Source: Propionibacteriaceae bacterium
GTDB lineage: Bacteria; Actinomycetota; Actinomycetes; Propionibacteriales; Propionibacteriaceae
Reading direction: 5' to 3'
NCBI GenBank assembly: GCA_030537675.1
Contig: JAUNVL010000011.1
Location: forward strand, 1,290-47,209
DNA length: 45,920 nucleotides
Each line of letters begins with the position of its first letter. The stretch's first letter is position 1. Of this stretch, positions 1 through 7,932 are shown in pieces. A program made the position numbers and the translations under genes. The notes below the pieces were generated by a model. The model searched no databases. It was not told where the DNA came from and was given only the letters and a program-made list of their open reading frames with translations.

Positions 1-2
1 GT

Positions 3-19
3 GGCCCCGAGCGGGGGCC
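3..19. terminator. Short GC hairpin at window edge
   Basis: Arms GGCCCC (3-8) and GGGGCC (14-19) around a 5-base loop. It could belong to a gene left of the window. There is no T-rich tail, so the call is weak. Confidence 0.3.
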
Positions 20-61
20 GCCGCCGCAGGGTCTGGTTTTACACAGGAAACACCAGTGTGA

Positions 62-92
62 TGTGCCGAGGGTATACACACCCGTCGGCACA
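62..92 (+). terminator. Hairpin 3' of the yeiH-like gene
   Basis: An 8-bp perfect stem (TGTGCCGA at 62-69 with TCGGCACA at 85-92) is extended by GGGT/ACCC (70-73 with 80-83) after a one-base bulge. A T-rich stretch follows on the + strand, so it best fits a terminator for a gene entering from the left. It also lies just beyond the stop of the leftward gene and may act in both directions. Confidence 0.6.
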
Positions 93-113
93 TTTCTGCT
101 CTTTCTGGCCGAA

Positions 114-1151
114 TCAACCGACGAGGGTGACCCCTGCCAGAGCGACGCCCGCGACCAGCACTGTGGAGGCCGTGCCCAGGACCAGAGGCTTCGGTCCCAC
201 CTTGATGAGACTCTTGATCCTGACGCCCAGCCCGAGGGCAAACATGGCAATGGACAGGGCGGCCGTCTGCAGCACTTTGGCCACGTCGAGTACCGGGGCC
301 GGAAGCAGGTGCAGGGAGGCGACAGCGACCATGGCGAGGAATCCCACGACGAACAGCGGCACCAGGGGCGGCGGCTTGATGTGACTCTGCCCGGCGGGGG
401 CATTTCGTCGTTGCATGATCCCCAGTACGGCCATCACAGGCGCCAGCATGAGGACGCGGGTCAGCTTCACGATGACAGCACCCTTCAGCGCTCCCCCACC
501 GATGATGCCCGCCGCCGCCACCACCTGCGCCACCTCGTGGATGCTTGCACCGGCCCACAGACCGCCCATCTCCGGGCCGAGCTGCATCACGGCCACCAGT
601 AGGGGCACCAAGGGGATCATCAGGGTCCCGAAAAGCACCACCAGTGCAATGCCGGTGGCGACGTCCTCGTCCTTGGCATCCACCACACCGTCACAGGCAG
701 CCACAGCAGCAGCGCCACAGATGGAGAACCCGCACGCGATGAGGATGCGCTGCTGCGCCGGGATGCCCATCGCGCGGCCCATGAGGACCGTTCCCGTGAG
801 CCCCACGGCCACGACGACCGCAGCCACAGCAACCATGCCGAGCCCGAGTTCCAGGAGGTCACCCAGGACAAGCTGCAGTCCGAGCAGGATGATGCCTACG
901 CGAAGGATGCGTTTGCCGGCGACGCCCACCCCCGGTCCGAAGAGCACAGGGACGCGCCACAGGTTCCCCACCACCGCGCCCAGAACAATGGCGAACAACA
1001 GCGCGCTCACCGTGGGGACAATCCGGTTGAGCACCAGCGCCACCGCTCCCCCGGCCAGGCACAGCAGCAGACCGGGGGCCAACGCCGTCCTCACCACAGG
1101 AGAACTGCTGGGGGCTTTGTCCGGATGTCCAGTCTGTGTGGCCTCATGCAT
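114..1151 (-). CDS. YeiH family putative sulfate exporter
   Basis: The 345-residue protein is almost entirely hydrophobic, with about ten predicted membrane helices. It has the pattern of the YeiH / UPF0324 family: a GFSICGAAAVAA stretch mid-protein and a later GASIHEVAQVVAA stretch. The family is annotated as putative sulfate exporters; substrate is not known from this sequence. I chose ATG 1151 because CATAGT (1164-1159) sits 7 bases upstream as a plausible -10 of a leaderless message. A GTG ten codons upstream (1181) has neither a Shine-Dalgarno sequence nor a -10. A LysR regulator is divergent, as in the yeiE-yeiH pair of enterobacteria. Confidence 0.88.
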   Translation of the reverse strand: MHEATQTGHPDKAPSSSPVVRTALAPGLLLCLAGGAVALVLNRIVPTVSALLFAIVLGAVVGNLWRVPVLFGPGVGVAGKRILRVGIILLGLQLVLGDLLELGLGMVAVAAVVVAVGLTGTVLMGRAMGIPAQQRILIACGFSICGAAAVAACDGVVDAKDEDVATGIALVVLFGTLMIPLVPLLVAVMQLGPEMGGLWAGASIHEVAQVVAAAGIIGGGALKGAVIVKLTRVLMLAPVMAVLGIMQRRNAPAGQSHIKPPPLVPLFVVGFLAMVAVASLHLLPAPVLDVAKVLQTAALSIAMFALGLGVRIKSLIKVGPKPLVLGTASTVLVAGVALAGVTLVG

Positions 1152-1158
1152 GGGTACA

Positions 1159-1164
1159 ACTATG
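1159..1164 (-). promoter_or_regulatory. -10-like hexamer for yeiH-like gene (leaderless)
   Basis: CATAGT on the minus strand, 7 bases before ATG 1151. Inferred leaderless promoter. Confidence 0.4.
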
Positions 1165-1209
1165 GTGCCCGGAGAGATCACGCGTCATGCGCATGCCGCA
1201 TGCTGGTCA

Positions 1210-1215
1210 TATGAT
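1210..1215 (+). promoter_or_regulatory. -10-like hexamer for LysR gene (leaderless)
   Basis: TATGAT ends 6 bases before ATG 1222, placing the transcription start at or next to the start codon. No Shine-Dalgarno sequence is present. Confidence 0.5.
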
Positions 1216-1221
1216 GAATGC

Positions 1222-2109
1222 ATGACCTGGCCCACGCTGCTCGATCTTGAACTGTTCGTGCGGGCGGACCAACTGGGTTCGCTGTCGGCCGCCGCCCGGG
1301 AACTGGGGTTGTCCCAGCCCGAGGCGTCACGTCGGCTCGCGCGCCTGGAGTCGCAGTTGGATCTCCATCTCATGGTGCGCTCACACACGGGCTCCCATCT
1401 GACGCGGCAGGGTGAGTTGGTGGCGCAGTGGTCGCACCAACTCCTCGATCAGGCATCGCAGTGGCAGGCAGGCGTGGCGGCGCTCCACGGGCGGAAAGCC
1501 ACACATCTGGAGATTGCGGCCTCACAAACGATCGCGGAATTCCTGGCCCCGCACTGGTTGGCCAATTTCCGGAGAACCCATGCGGATGTGGTCACCCGGA
1601 TGGAGGTTCACAACTCCGCGCGCGTGATCGAACTCGTCCACGCAGGCAGCGTCGTGCTGGGGCTCGTGGAGGCGCCGGAGATCCCGGAGTGGCTCGACAC
1701 CGTCACGGTGGGGCGCGACCAGTTGGTCGTCGTCGTTGCTCCCGGCCATCCATGGCAGCATCGCCGAAAAATCACACAGGAGGAACTGGCTGCCACGCCT
1801 CTGGTGGTGCGTGAACCCGGTTCCGGAACCAGACAGACACTGGAGCTGTCGATGGCCGGCAAGGCTTCCGCGGTACCGGTGCTCGAACTTGCCAGCAACG
1901 CTGCGGTCCTGTCTGCGGCCACCTCCGGAGCAGGACCCGCCGTGATCAGCGCACTGGCCGCGAGGGGTGCCATCGCGGACGGCAGGTTGCTGCGCGTCGC
2001 GCTCTCCGGTCCCGTCCTTGAACGTCAGTTGCGGGCAGTGTGGAAGCGTGGCACCGCACCTTCCCCGACGGCGAAATCGTTCGTGGACTCGATCACAACA
2101 CACGCGTGA
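1222..2109 (+). CDS. LysR family transcriptional regulator
   Basis: The 295-residue protein has the classic LysR layout. An N-terminal winged helix-turn-helix (about residues 5-64, with SLSAAARELGLSQPEASRRL) is followed by a substrate-binding-like effector domain (about 90-290, starting at HLEIAASQTI and containing VREPGSGTRQT). That motif is typical of CysL/CbbR/YeiE-like members. It is divergent from the yeiH-like transporter with about 70 bases between start codons, so it probably controls that gene and itself. An in-frame open reading frame extends far upstream, but ATG 1222 is where homology begins and it follows a -10-like TATGAT. The effector is not deducible; a sulfur compound is possible from the neighbour's family. 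Confidence 0.9.
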   Translation: MTWPTLLDLELFVRADQLGSLSAAARELGLSQPEASRRLARLESQLDLHLMVRSHTGSHLTRQGELVAQWSHQLLDQASQWQAGVAALHGRKATHLEIAASQTIAEFLAPHWLANFRRTHADVVTRMEVHNSARVIELVHAGSVVLGLVEAPEIPEWLDTVTVGRDQLVVVVAPGHPWQHRRKITQEELAATPLVVREPGSGTRQTLELSMAGKASAVPVLELASNAAVLSAATSGAGPAVISALAARGAIADGRLLRVALSGPVLERQLRAVWKRGTAPSPTAKSFVDSITTHA

Positions 2110-2142
2110 GTTGCCAGTCGCCGTTCACACAACAGCCCACAA

Positions 2143-2172
2143 CGGCCTCCCCCGCCAGTGCGAGGGAGGCCG
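2143..2172. terminator. Bidirectional hairpin between convergent lysR and lpd
   Basis: Perfect 9-bp stem CGGCCTCCC (2143-2151) and GGGAGGCCG (2164-2172), 12-base loop, lying between two convergent stop codons. There is no U-tract, as is common in high-GC actinobacteria. Confidence 0.65.
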
Positions 2173-2190
2173 CCTGAGTCTCTGGGAGAG

Positions 2191-3591
2191 TCAGTAGTTG
2201 ATCATGTGGCCACCGATGCCCTCGGCCGCCTCCTTGAGCGCTTCGGACAAGGTGGGGTGGGCATGGATGTTGCGACCGATCTCGTCCGTGGTCAGGTCGT
2301 AGGCCTGCGCAAGGGTGAGCTCCGGCAGGAGTTCCGTGACGTCGGGGCCAATCATGTGGGCACCGAGGATTTCGTTGTAGCGCGAGTCCGCCACGATTTT
2401 GACGAACCCCACACCTTCGCCCAGTCCCCAGGCCTTGCCATTGGCTGCGAACGGGAACTTGGAGACCTTGACCTCGTAGCCCTTTTCCTTCGCCTGTTCC
2501 TCGGTGTAGCCGAAAGAAGCAATCTGCGGCTGGCAGTACGTGGCGCGCGGGATCATGTCGTAGTTGATGGGCTGCGTCTCGGCGCCCGCGATGGTCTCGG
2601 CGGCGACGACGCCCTGTGCCTCGGCGGTGTGGGCCAGCATGAGCTTGCCGGTGCAGTCCCCGATGGCGTAGACGTTCTCGACGTTGGTGCGCATGAAGTC
2701 ATCGATGGCGATCGCGCCGCGGTCGGTGGTCTCAACCCCGAGGTTCTCGAGCCCATAGCCAGTCAGGCGAGGGGCGAAGCCGATGGCAGACATGAAGCGG
2801 TCGGCTTCCAGTACCGATGACTCTCCGCCCTTGGCGGGGCTGATCGTCACCTTCACACCGGAGCCGGTGTCCTCGATGGCCTCGACCTTCGTGGAAGTCA
2901 TGACCTTGACGCCCATCTTCTTGTAGGCCTTGGCCAACTCCGCGGAGATCTCCGCGTCTTCTGTCGGGACCATGCGGTCCAGGAACTCCACGATGGTGAC
3001 GTCCACGCCGTAGTTGCGCATGACGAAGGCGAATTCGGTGCCAATGGCTCCCGAGCCGCCGATGATGATGGAGCTCGGGAGGCTGTCCTCGAGGATCTGC
3101 TCTTCGTAGGTGACGACGTTCTTGGAGACCTTCGTACCGGGCAGCATGCGCGTGGTGGCGCCAGCGGAGATGATGGCGTTGGTGAACGTCACGGTCTTCT
3201 TGGAGCCGTCGTCGCCCTCCACCTCGACGGTGTTGGCGTCGATGAACGTCCCCCACCCGTTGAGTTCCTTGATCTTGTTCTTCTTCATCAGGTAGTGGAT
3301 GCCCTTGATCATCCGGTCGGAGACCGAACGGCTGCGCTTGTAGGCCTTGCCGTAGTCGAAGGACACCTCACCGGTGATGCCGAAGAGGTCGGACTGATCG
3401 TTGAAGATCTGGGCCACTTCCGCATTGCGAAGAAGCGACTTGGTGGGGATGCACCCGACATTGAGGCACACGCCTCCCCAGTACTTCTTCTCGATGATGG
3501 CGGTTTTGAGGCCAAGCTGGGAGGCGCGGATGGCTGCAACATAACCGCCGGGGCCGGCGCCGAGTACGAGGACGTCAAAGTCGTGGTTCAT
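2191..3591 (-). CDS. lpdA: Dihydrolipoamide dehydrogenase (E3)
   Basis: The 466-residue flavoprotein reoxidises dihydrolipoyl groups of 2-oxoacid dehydrogenase complexes (and possibly glycine cleavage) with NAD+. Visible features: N-terminal FAD-binding [12 protein letters not shown]; the redox-active disulfide in [13 protein letters not shown] (Cys42, Cys47); a central NAD-binding [11 protein letters not shown]; a late FAD motif YAIGDCTG; and a C-terminal dimer-interface HAHPTLSEA with the active-site His. Start ATG 3591 follows AAGGTG at good spacing; the longer frame upstream overlaps the regulatory region of the divergent gene and is not likely to be translated. No other complex subunits are adjacent. 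It is divergent from the XRE-MurA fusion, 89 bases apart. Confidence 0.97.
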   Translation of the reverse strand: MNHDFDVLVLGAGPGGYVAAIRASQLGLKTAIIEKKYWGGVCLNVGCIPTKSLLRNAEVAQIFNDQSDLFGITGEVSFDYGKAYKRSRSVSDRMIKGIHYLMKKNKIKELNGWGTFIDANTVEVEGDDGSKKTVTFTNAIISAGATTRMLPGTKVSKNVVTYEEQILEDSLPSSIIIGGSGAIGTEFAFVMRNYGVDVTIVEFLDRMVPTEDAEISAELAKAYKKMGVKVMTSTKVEAIEDTGSGVKVTISPAKGGESSVLEADRFMSAIGFAPRLTGYGLENLGVETTDRGAIAIDDFMRTNVENVYAIGDCTGKLMLAHTAEAQGVVAAETIAGAETQPINYDMIPRATYCQPQIASFGYTEEQAKEKGYEVKVSKFPFAANGKAWGLGEGVGFVKIVADSRYNEILGAHMIGPDVTELLPELTLAQAYDLTTDEIGRNIHAHPTLSEALKEAAEGIGGHMINY

Positions 3592-3653
3592 GCAGAACAC
3601 CTTAGTCCCGACGCGGCGCGAGCCGCAGTCAGGGGGATGGTCTCCCTGATTTG

Positions 3654-3669
3654 ATCTCAGATATGAGAT
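3654..3669. promoter_or_regulatory. Palindromic operator candidate for the XRE-MurA gene
   Basis: Perfect inverted repeat ATCTCA-N4-TGAGAT directly upstream of the TATGTT -10-like hexamer (3669-3674), sharing one base with it. The size and placement fit a repressor dimer site that would block RNA polymerase. Autoregulation by the encoded XRE domain is the simplest inference. Confidence 0.6.
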
Positions 3670-3674
3670 ATGTT
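3669..3674 (+). promoter_or_regulatory. -10-like hexamer for XRE-MurA gene (leaderless)
   Basis: TATGTT ends 6 bases before ATG 3681; no Shine-Dalgarno sequence is present. Confidence 0.5.
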
Positions 3675-3680
3675 GGCGCG

Positions 3681-5219
3681 ATGAGTACCACCAGCCAGGC
3701 AATAGGCACCATGATCCGTGATGGACGCGTAGCTCGTGGATGGTCGCAGCAGCGACTGGCCGACGAACTCGGCACCGCGCAGAGCGCCGTCCACCGCATC
3801 GAGAACGGCCAGCAGAACCTGTCGCTCAGCATGATCGACCGGCTCGCCGAAGCTCTCGAGATGCCGCTCATCCACACTGCCACCGAGGGCAAGGTGAACT
3901 TTCAGATCACGGGGCCCACCAAGCTCAGCGGCGACATTGAGGTGCGGACGTCGAAGAATGCGGCCGTCGCGCTGTTGTGCGCCAGTCTCCTCAACCGCGG
4001 AACCACCGTGCTGCGTGGCATTGCCCGCATCGAAGAGGTGGACCGGATCTGCGAGGTGCTGACCTCGATCGGCGTGACCATGAAGTGGATCGGTGACGGG
4101 AAGGATCTGGAGATCCACCGGCCGGAGGTGGTGACCCCCGAGACGATCAACCAGCGGGCGGCGCGCCGCACCCGGAGCATCCTGATGTTCCTGGGGCCGC
4201 TCATGCACGACTTCCAGACCTTCGAACTCCCCTACGCCGGTGGTTGTGATCTGGGCGCCCGCACTGTGCACCCGCACATGTCTGCGTTGCGCCAGTTCGG
4301 TCTGAGCGTCGAAGCCACCGATGGGCAGTACCAGGCGACGGTCAACCCCGACGCCAACTCCGAGCGACACATCACCCTCGTGGAGCGCGGCGACACCGTG
4401 ACCGAGAATGCGCTCATGGCGGCTGCTCGCAGCGAGGGTGTCTCGGTGCTGCGCAACGCGTCGGGCAACTACATGGTGCAGGACCTCTGCTTCTTCCTCC
4501 AGAAGCTGGGGGTCAGGATCGAGGGCATCGGCACCACCACGCTGCGTATCCAGGGGGTCAAGGACATCGACGTGGACGTCGACTACCACATCTCCGAGGA
4601 CCCGATCGAGGCCATGAGCCTGCTCACCGCGGGGATCGTCACCAACTCCGAGATCACCGTGCGGCGCTGCCCCATCGAGTTCCTCGAGGTGGAGTTCGCC
4701 GTGTTGGAGGAGATGGGCCAGAAAATCGAGTTGTCGTCGGAGTACAAGAGCAACAACGGCCAGACCCGGCTCGTGGACGTCACCATCAAGCCCTCCACAC
4801 TGGTGGCCCCGCTGGACAAGATCCACCCCATGCCGTTCCCCGGGCTCAACATCGACAACCTGCCCTTCTTCGCCGTCATCTGCGCGACCGCTGAGGGACA
4901 GTCGGTGATCTATGACTGGGTCTACGACAACCGTGCGATCCACCTGAAGAAGCTGTCCGACCTCGGGGCCAACGTGCAGTTGATGGACGCGCATCGGCTC
5001 CTGATCATCGGCCCCACACGTTGGCGGGGACGCGACATCGAATCACCTCCGGCCCTGCGCCCGGCCGTGTGCCTGATGCTGGCCGCGATGGCCGCCCGCG
5101 GCACCACCAACCTGTTCGACGTGTACGTCATCAACCGTGGCTACGAGGATCTCCCCCAGCGGCTGAACGCCCTGGGCGCCAACGTCAGCGTCTTCTGGGG
5201 AGATCCGCACTCCAACTGA
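3681..5219 (+). CDS. XRE helix-turn-helix fused to MurA-like enolpyruvyl transferase
   Basis: The 512-residue protein has an N-terminal XRE/Cro helix-turn-helix (residues about 6-60: [23 protein letters not shown]) joined to a full MurA/EPSP-synthase barrel (about 72-505). MurA adds enolpyruvate to UDP-GlcNAc, the first committed peptidoglycan step. Key residues appear kept by motif alignment to E. coli MurA: Lys92 in SKNAA (Lys22), Cys189 in GGCDLGAR (Cys115), Arg194 (Arg120), Asp392 (Asp305), Arg486 in NRGYE (Arg397). The DLR motif is ALR here (458-460), losing the Asp but keeping the Arg. It may be an active enzyme that also regulates, or a regulator using the barrel as a UDP-sugar sensor. 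It is probably not the housekeeping MurA, which normally lacks this domain. Confidence 0.92.
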   Translation: MSTTSQAIGTMIRDGRVARGWSQQRLADELGTAQSAVHRIENGQQNLSLSMIDRLAEALEMPLIHTATEGKVNFQITGPTKLSGDIEVRTSKNAAVALLCASLLNRGTTVLRGIARIEEVDRICEVLTSIGVTMKWIGDGKDLEIHRPEVVTPETINQRAARRTRSILMFLGPLMHDFQTFELPYAGGCDLGARTVHPHMSALRQFGLSVEATDGQYQATVNPDANSERHITLVERGDTVTENALMAAARSEGVSVLRNASGNYMVQDLCFFLQKLGVRIEGIGTTTLRIQGVKDIDVDVDYHISEDPIEAMSLLTAGIVTNSEITVRRCPIEFLEVEFAVLEEMGQKIELSSEYKSNNGQTRLVDVTIKPSTLVAPLDKIHPMPFPGLNIDNLPFFAVICATAEGQSVIYDWVYDNRAIHLKKLSDLGANVQLMDAHRLLIIGPTRWRGRDIESPPALRPAVCLMLAAMAARGTTNLFDVYVINRGYEDLPQRLNALGANVSVFWGDPHSN

Positions 5220-5229
5220 GCGGTGACGC

Positions 5230-6084
5230 TCAGGACAGGCTGATGGCCCGAAAGTTGTGTTTCGGTTCCACAACGTTGTCCTGGGCGGCCACGAGTTGGA
5301 GTTCCTGCTCGCCGGACTCGGTGGTCTGCTCGAGGATCGAGTACACGATGGAGGCCGTCCGTGACAAGGACTCGGCGAGGTCCTTGGTCTTCAGCCAATG
5401 GGTGAGGAACATCGCCGTGGTCAGGTCACCCGAGCCGGTGAAGTCGCGACCGAGCAGCGGGGTCTCCACCAGCCATGCGCCGTCCTCCCCCACCGCCAGC
5501 ATGCGCATGGGGTCCGGAACCATGTCGTCTGCCACCACCGACGTGACCAGCACGATTCCCGGGCCCCGTGAGCGCAGTTCTTCGGCAGCCTCCAGGACGT
5601 CCCCCACCGTTTTGGTGGTCCGGCCGGTGAGGTACTGCAGCTCGAACAGGTTCGGGGTCAGGATGTCGGCTGCTCCGACGACGTGATCGCGCATGAACTC
5701 CGGGATCCCGGGACGCGCGTAGAATCCTCGGCCGACGTCTCCCATGACCGGATCCGCGCAGAACAGCGCACGGGGGTTGCGTTTCTTGACCAGTGCGACT
5801 GCATCAAGGATGACCTGGCCCATGTCGGCCGACCCCTGGTACCCCGAGAGCAAGGCATCCACTTTGGGGAGGACCCCACGCTCGTCGACGCCCTGGATCA
5901 CGGAGGCGACGTCCTCGGCGTCGATCAGTGGTCCGCGCCACGTCTCGTAGCCGGTGTGGTTCGAGAAGTTGACCGTGTACACCGGCCACACGTTGATCCC
6001 GGATCGTTGCATGGGAAACACGGCGGACGAGTTCCCGGCATGGCCATAGGCAACCGCAGACTGGATCGAGAGAACTGTGTGCAT
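5230..6084 (-). CDS. pdxY: Pyridoxal / pyridoxamine kinase PdxY
   Basis: The 284-residue ribokinase-fold kinase phosphorylates pyridoxal and related B6 vitamers with ATP, salvaging PLP precursors. Family signatures: N-terminal SIQSAVAYGHAGNSSAVFP, the SGYQGSADMG loop, CADPVMGD, and a C-terminal GSGDLTTAMFL anion-hole/ATP region carrying the catalytic Asp. Length matches E. coli PdxY (about 287). I chose ATG 6084 because homology starts there and AACAAT (6096-6091) lies 6 bases upstream, again suggesting a leaderless message. It is convergent with the XRE-MurA gene, only 10 bases between stops, and divergent from the phosphodiesterase gene. Confidence 0.93.
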   Translation of the reverse strand: MHTVLSIQSAVAYGHAGNSSAVFPMQRSGINVWPVYTVNFSNHTGYETWRGPLIDAEDVASVIQGVDERGVLPKVDALLSGYQGSADMGQVILDAVALVKKRNPRALFCADPVMGDVGRGFYARPGIPEFMRDHVVGAADILTPNLFELQYLTGRTTKTVGDVLEAAEELRSRGPGIVLVTSVVADDMVPDPMRMLAVGEDGAWLVETPLLGRDFTGSGDLTTAMFLTHWLKTKDLAESLSRTASIVYSILEQTTESGEQELQLVAAQDNVVEPKHNFRAISLS

Positions 6085-6090
6085 GCCCAA

Positions 6091-6096
6091 ATTGTT
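6091..6096 (-). promoter_or_regulatory. -10-like hexamer for pdxY (leaderless)
   Basis: AACAAT on the minus strand, 6 bases before ATG 6084. Confidence 0.35.
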
Positions 6097-6172
6097 GCAC
6101 TTCCATGGCGTTGCCCCACAAGGGCGACCCATGGGCGCGTGGGATCCACTCCTGGGGATCGCTTCACAGCGG

Positions 6173-6178
6173 CATAAT
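6173..6178 (+). promoter_or_regulatory. -10-like hexamer for glycerophosphodiesterase (leaderless)
   Basis: CATAAT ends 7 bases before ATG 6186; supports that start over other in-frame ATGs at 6177 and 6192. Confidence 0.5.
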
Positions 6179-6185
6179 GACGTCC

Positions 6186-6977
6186 ATGTCAATGCAGCCA
6201 GGCGGGTACTTGGCGCCCGGGTTCATTCCCATGGCGCACCGTGGGGGCTCGCTGCTGAGCAACAACCACGGCATCGAGAACACTCTGCTCGCCTTCAGGA
6301 ACGCCGTGGACCTGGGGTACCGGTATCTGGAGACCGACGTTCACGCCACCATGGACGGACACCTCGTGGCATTTCACGATCCGGATCTGGGAAGGGTCAC
6401 TGAAACTCCCGGCCGCATAGCAGAGCTGACCTTTGAACGGGTGCGAGCAGTTCTCGTGGGTGGACGCGAAGTGGTGCCGACGCTGGACGAACTGCTCGAG
6501 GAGTTTCCGGACGCACGCTTCAACATCGATCTGAAGGCACCCGGCGCGGTGCCGTTGCTGGCGGAGACGATCACGCGACATGCGGCGACCGAGCGGGTAT
6601 GCGTCGGATCCTTTTCTCGCAAACGGCTCAAGCGATTCCGGCGACTGCTGCCCCCGGCGGCCACTGCCGCTTCGACGGCCGAGATCATGGTGATGGCCAC
6701 TGGGCTTGTCCGCAGGAACACTTCGGGAGCCGACGTTGTTTTCCAGGTACCCATGACGCACAGGGTCGGGCCGTTCACGGTCCCCATCGTGACTCCCCGG
6801 ACCATCCGCGCCATCCATGCAGCGGGCCGCAAGATCCACGTCTGGACGATCGATGACGTGGACACGATGGGCCGGTTGATCGACTGGGGCGTCGACGGAA
6901 TTGTGACAGACCGCCCCGATCTGTTGAAAGACGTTCTGAGCGCACGGGGGATGTGGTCTACTCGACAGGGAACGTGA
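6186..6977 (+). CDS. Glycerophosphodiester phosphodiesterase
   Basis: The 263-residue protein is a GDPD-type TIM barrel that hydrolyses glycerophosphodiesters to glycerol-3-phosphate and an alcohol. The active-site set is visible: HRG (His18), ENT (31-33), the E-T-D pair in LETDVHATMDG (Glu49, Asp51), and FHD (His64, Asp65). The C-terminal half has the usual VHVWTIDD-like segment (KIHVWTIDD) and GVDGIVTDRPDLL. There is no signal peptide, so it is probably cytosolic and salvages phospholipid head groups. The end of the gene carries the -35 element of the rbpA promoter. Confidence 0.93.
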   Translation: MSMQPGGYLAPGFIPMAHRGGSLLSNNHGIENTLLAFRNAVDLGYRYLETDVHATMDGHLVAFHDPDLGRVTETPGRIAELTFERVRAVLVGGREVVPTLDELLEEFPDARFNIDLKAPGAVPLLAETITRHAATERVCVGSFSRKRLKRFRRLLPPAATAASTAEIMVMATGLVRRNTSGADVVFQVPMTHRVGPFTVPIVTPRTIRAIHAAGRKIHVWTIDDVDTMGRLIDWGVDGIVTDRPDLLKDVLSARGMWSTRQGT

Positions 6978-6996
6978 GTCCCTGGTGGTTCGTTGG
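6968..6996 (+). promoter_or_regulatory. SigR/SigH-type promoter of rbpA
   Basis: GGGAAC (6968-6973), an exact 18-base spacer, then GTTGG (6992-6996). This matches the actinobacterial SigR/SigH pattern (GGGAAT-N18-GTT). The -35 overlaps the last codons of the upstream gene. In Streptomyces rbpA is a known SigR target, which supports the reading. Confidence 0.75.
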
Positions 6997-7030
6997 ACCA
7001 GTGAGAACATAAACCAAGGAGGCAACACAT

Positions 7031-7372
7031 ATGGCTGACCGTGCACTGCGCGGCGTCGGACTGGGCGCCAAGAGCTTCGAGGACGAACAAGGCATCGAGT
7101 TCGCAGGACGTCAAAAAGTGGCGTTCGACTGTCCCAAGGGACATCATTTCGAGGTCGCATTCGCCCTGGAGGCTGAACTGCCGACCGAATGGGAGTGCAA
7201 GAAGTGCGGATCGATTTCCGTACGCTCCGATGGGTCGGTGGGCGAGGAGAAGAAGACCAAGCCTCTGCGGACGCACTGGGACATGCTGCGGGAGCGGCGC
7301 TCCATACCCGAGCTGGAGGACATCCTCGCCGAACAGCTGGACAAGCTCAGGGAGTCTGACGACCCCTACTGA
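7031..7372 (+). CDS. rbpA: RNA polymerase-binding protein RbpA
   Basis: This 113-residue actinobacteria-specific protein binds the principal sigma factor and RNA polymerase and stabilises open promoter complexes. It matches RbpA along its whole length: N-terminal RALRGVGLGAKSFE, a central beta-barrel core with Cys34, His38/His39, Cys56 and Cys59 (FDCPKGH and ECKKCG) suited to zinc binding, a basic linker (about 75-85), and a C-terminal sigma-interacting helix HWDMLRERRSIPELE. A strong AAGGAGG (7016-7022) precedes the ATG. The SigR-type promoter suggests induction by thiol-oxidative stress. Confidence 0.98.
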   Translation: MADRALRGVGLGAKSFEDEQGIEFAGRQKVAFDCPKGHHFEVAFALEAELPTEWECKKCGSISVRSDGSVGEEKKTKPLRTHWDMLRERRSIPELEDILAEQLDKLRESDDPY

Positions 7373-7388
7373 GTCGCAGTCCTCGACG

Positions 7389-7412
7389 CTCAGGAATCCT
7401 CGGGTTCCTGAG
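7389..7412. terminator. Hairpin 3' of rbpA
   Basis: Perfect 8-bp stem CTCAGGAA (7389-7396) and TTCCTGAG (7405-7412) with an 8-base loop. It lies between convergent rbpA and fxsA and overlaps the last fxsA codons. Confidence 0.6.
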
Positions 7413-7932
7413 CCTCGGGGCTGATGGCGGGAAACACGATCCCGTCCCCCTGTGTGCCCGCACCACCGGGGCCATCTTCCGGCTCGATGACTTCACCACG
7501 GATGACTGTGCCACCCGGTGTTGTGGGGGCACCGGGAACCATCCGGCCCGCCCATCCACCGAGCACCGAACGAACACCGGGCCGGGTGAAGGGCAACAGA
7601 AGCAGCAGGCCGATGATATCGGTGATGAACCCCGGCATGATGAGCATGAAGCCGCCGAGCAGCACCAGCACAGCGTCGGCCGTGCGTCCCGGCGGGAGGC
7701 TCCCGGTCTTCACTGATTCGGACAGTTGCTGCCATGCCTTGCGCCATTCCCGCTGGAGCAGGTAGGCGCCCAGAACGGTGGAGACCATGAGCAGTCCGAG
7801 AGTCCACCAGCCGATCTGGGTGGACACCCATACCAGCAGTGAGACCTCCGCCAGGATGAATGCGAAGAAACCGGCGAGGTACAGCGCAGGCCCGCTGCCG
7901 CGCGGCCACCGGCCCCCTGCGCGCTCACGCAT
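7390..7932 (-). CDS. fxsA: FxsA family membrane protein
   Basis: The 180-residue protein has four hydrophobic helices (about 16-32, 40-57, 86-102, 104-118) with the FxsA core: LAEVSLLVWV near the N-terminus, and GGFMLIMPGFITDIIGLLLLLP, here interrupted by no gap. E. coli FxsA (suppressor of F exclusion of phage T7) is an inner-membrane protein of unknown biochemical role. The C-terminal 55 residues are Gly/Pro/acidic and likely cytoplasmic. The start overlaps the end of ppm by 8 bases, so the two are translationally coupled in the lnt-ppm-fxsA operon. Confidence 0.9.
   Translation of the reverse strand: MRERAGGRWPRGSGPALYLAGFFAFILAEVSLLVWVSTQIGWWTLGLLMVSTVLGAYLLQREWRKAWQQLSESVKTGSLPPGRTADAVLVLLGGFMLIMPGFITDIIGLLLLLPFTRPGVRSVLGGWAGRMVPGAPTTPGGTVIRGEVIEPEDGPGGAGTQGDGIVFPAISPEAQEPEDS

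Noticed and set aside
114-1181. Upstream GTG (1181) as start of the YeiH-like gene
   Set aside because: It has no ribosome site or -10-like hexamer at the right distance; ATG 1151 has a -10-like CATAGT.
3657-4994. 445-codon minus-strand frame opposite the XRE-MurA gene
   Set aside because: Antisense to a gene with all MurA motifs; no domain in the frame.
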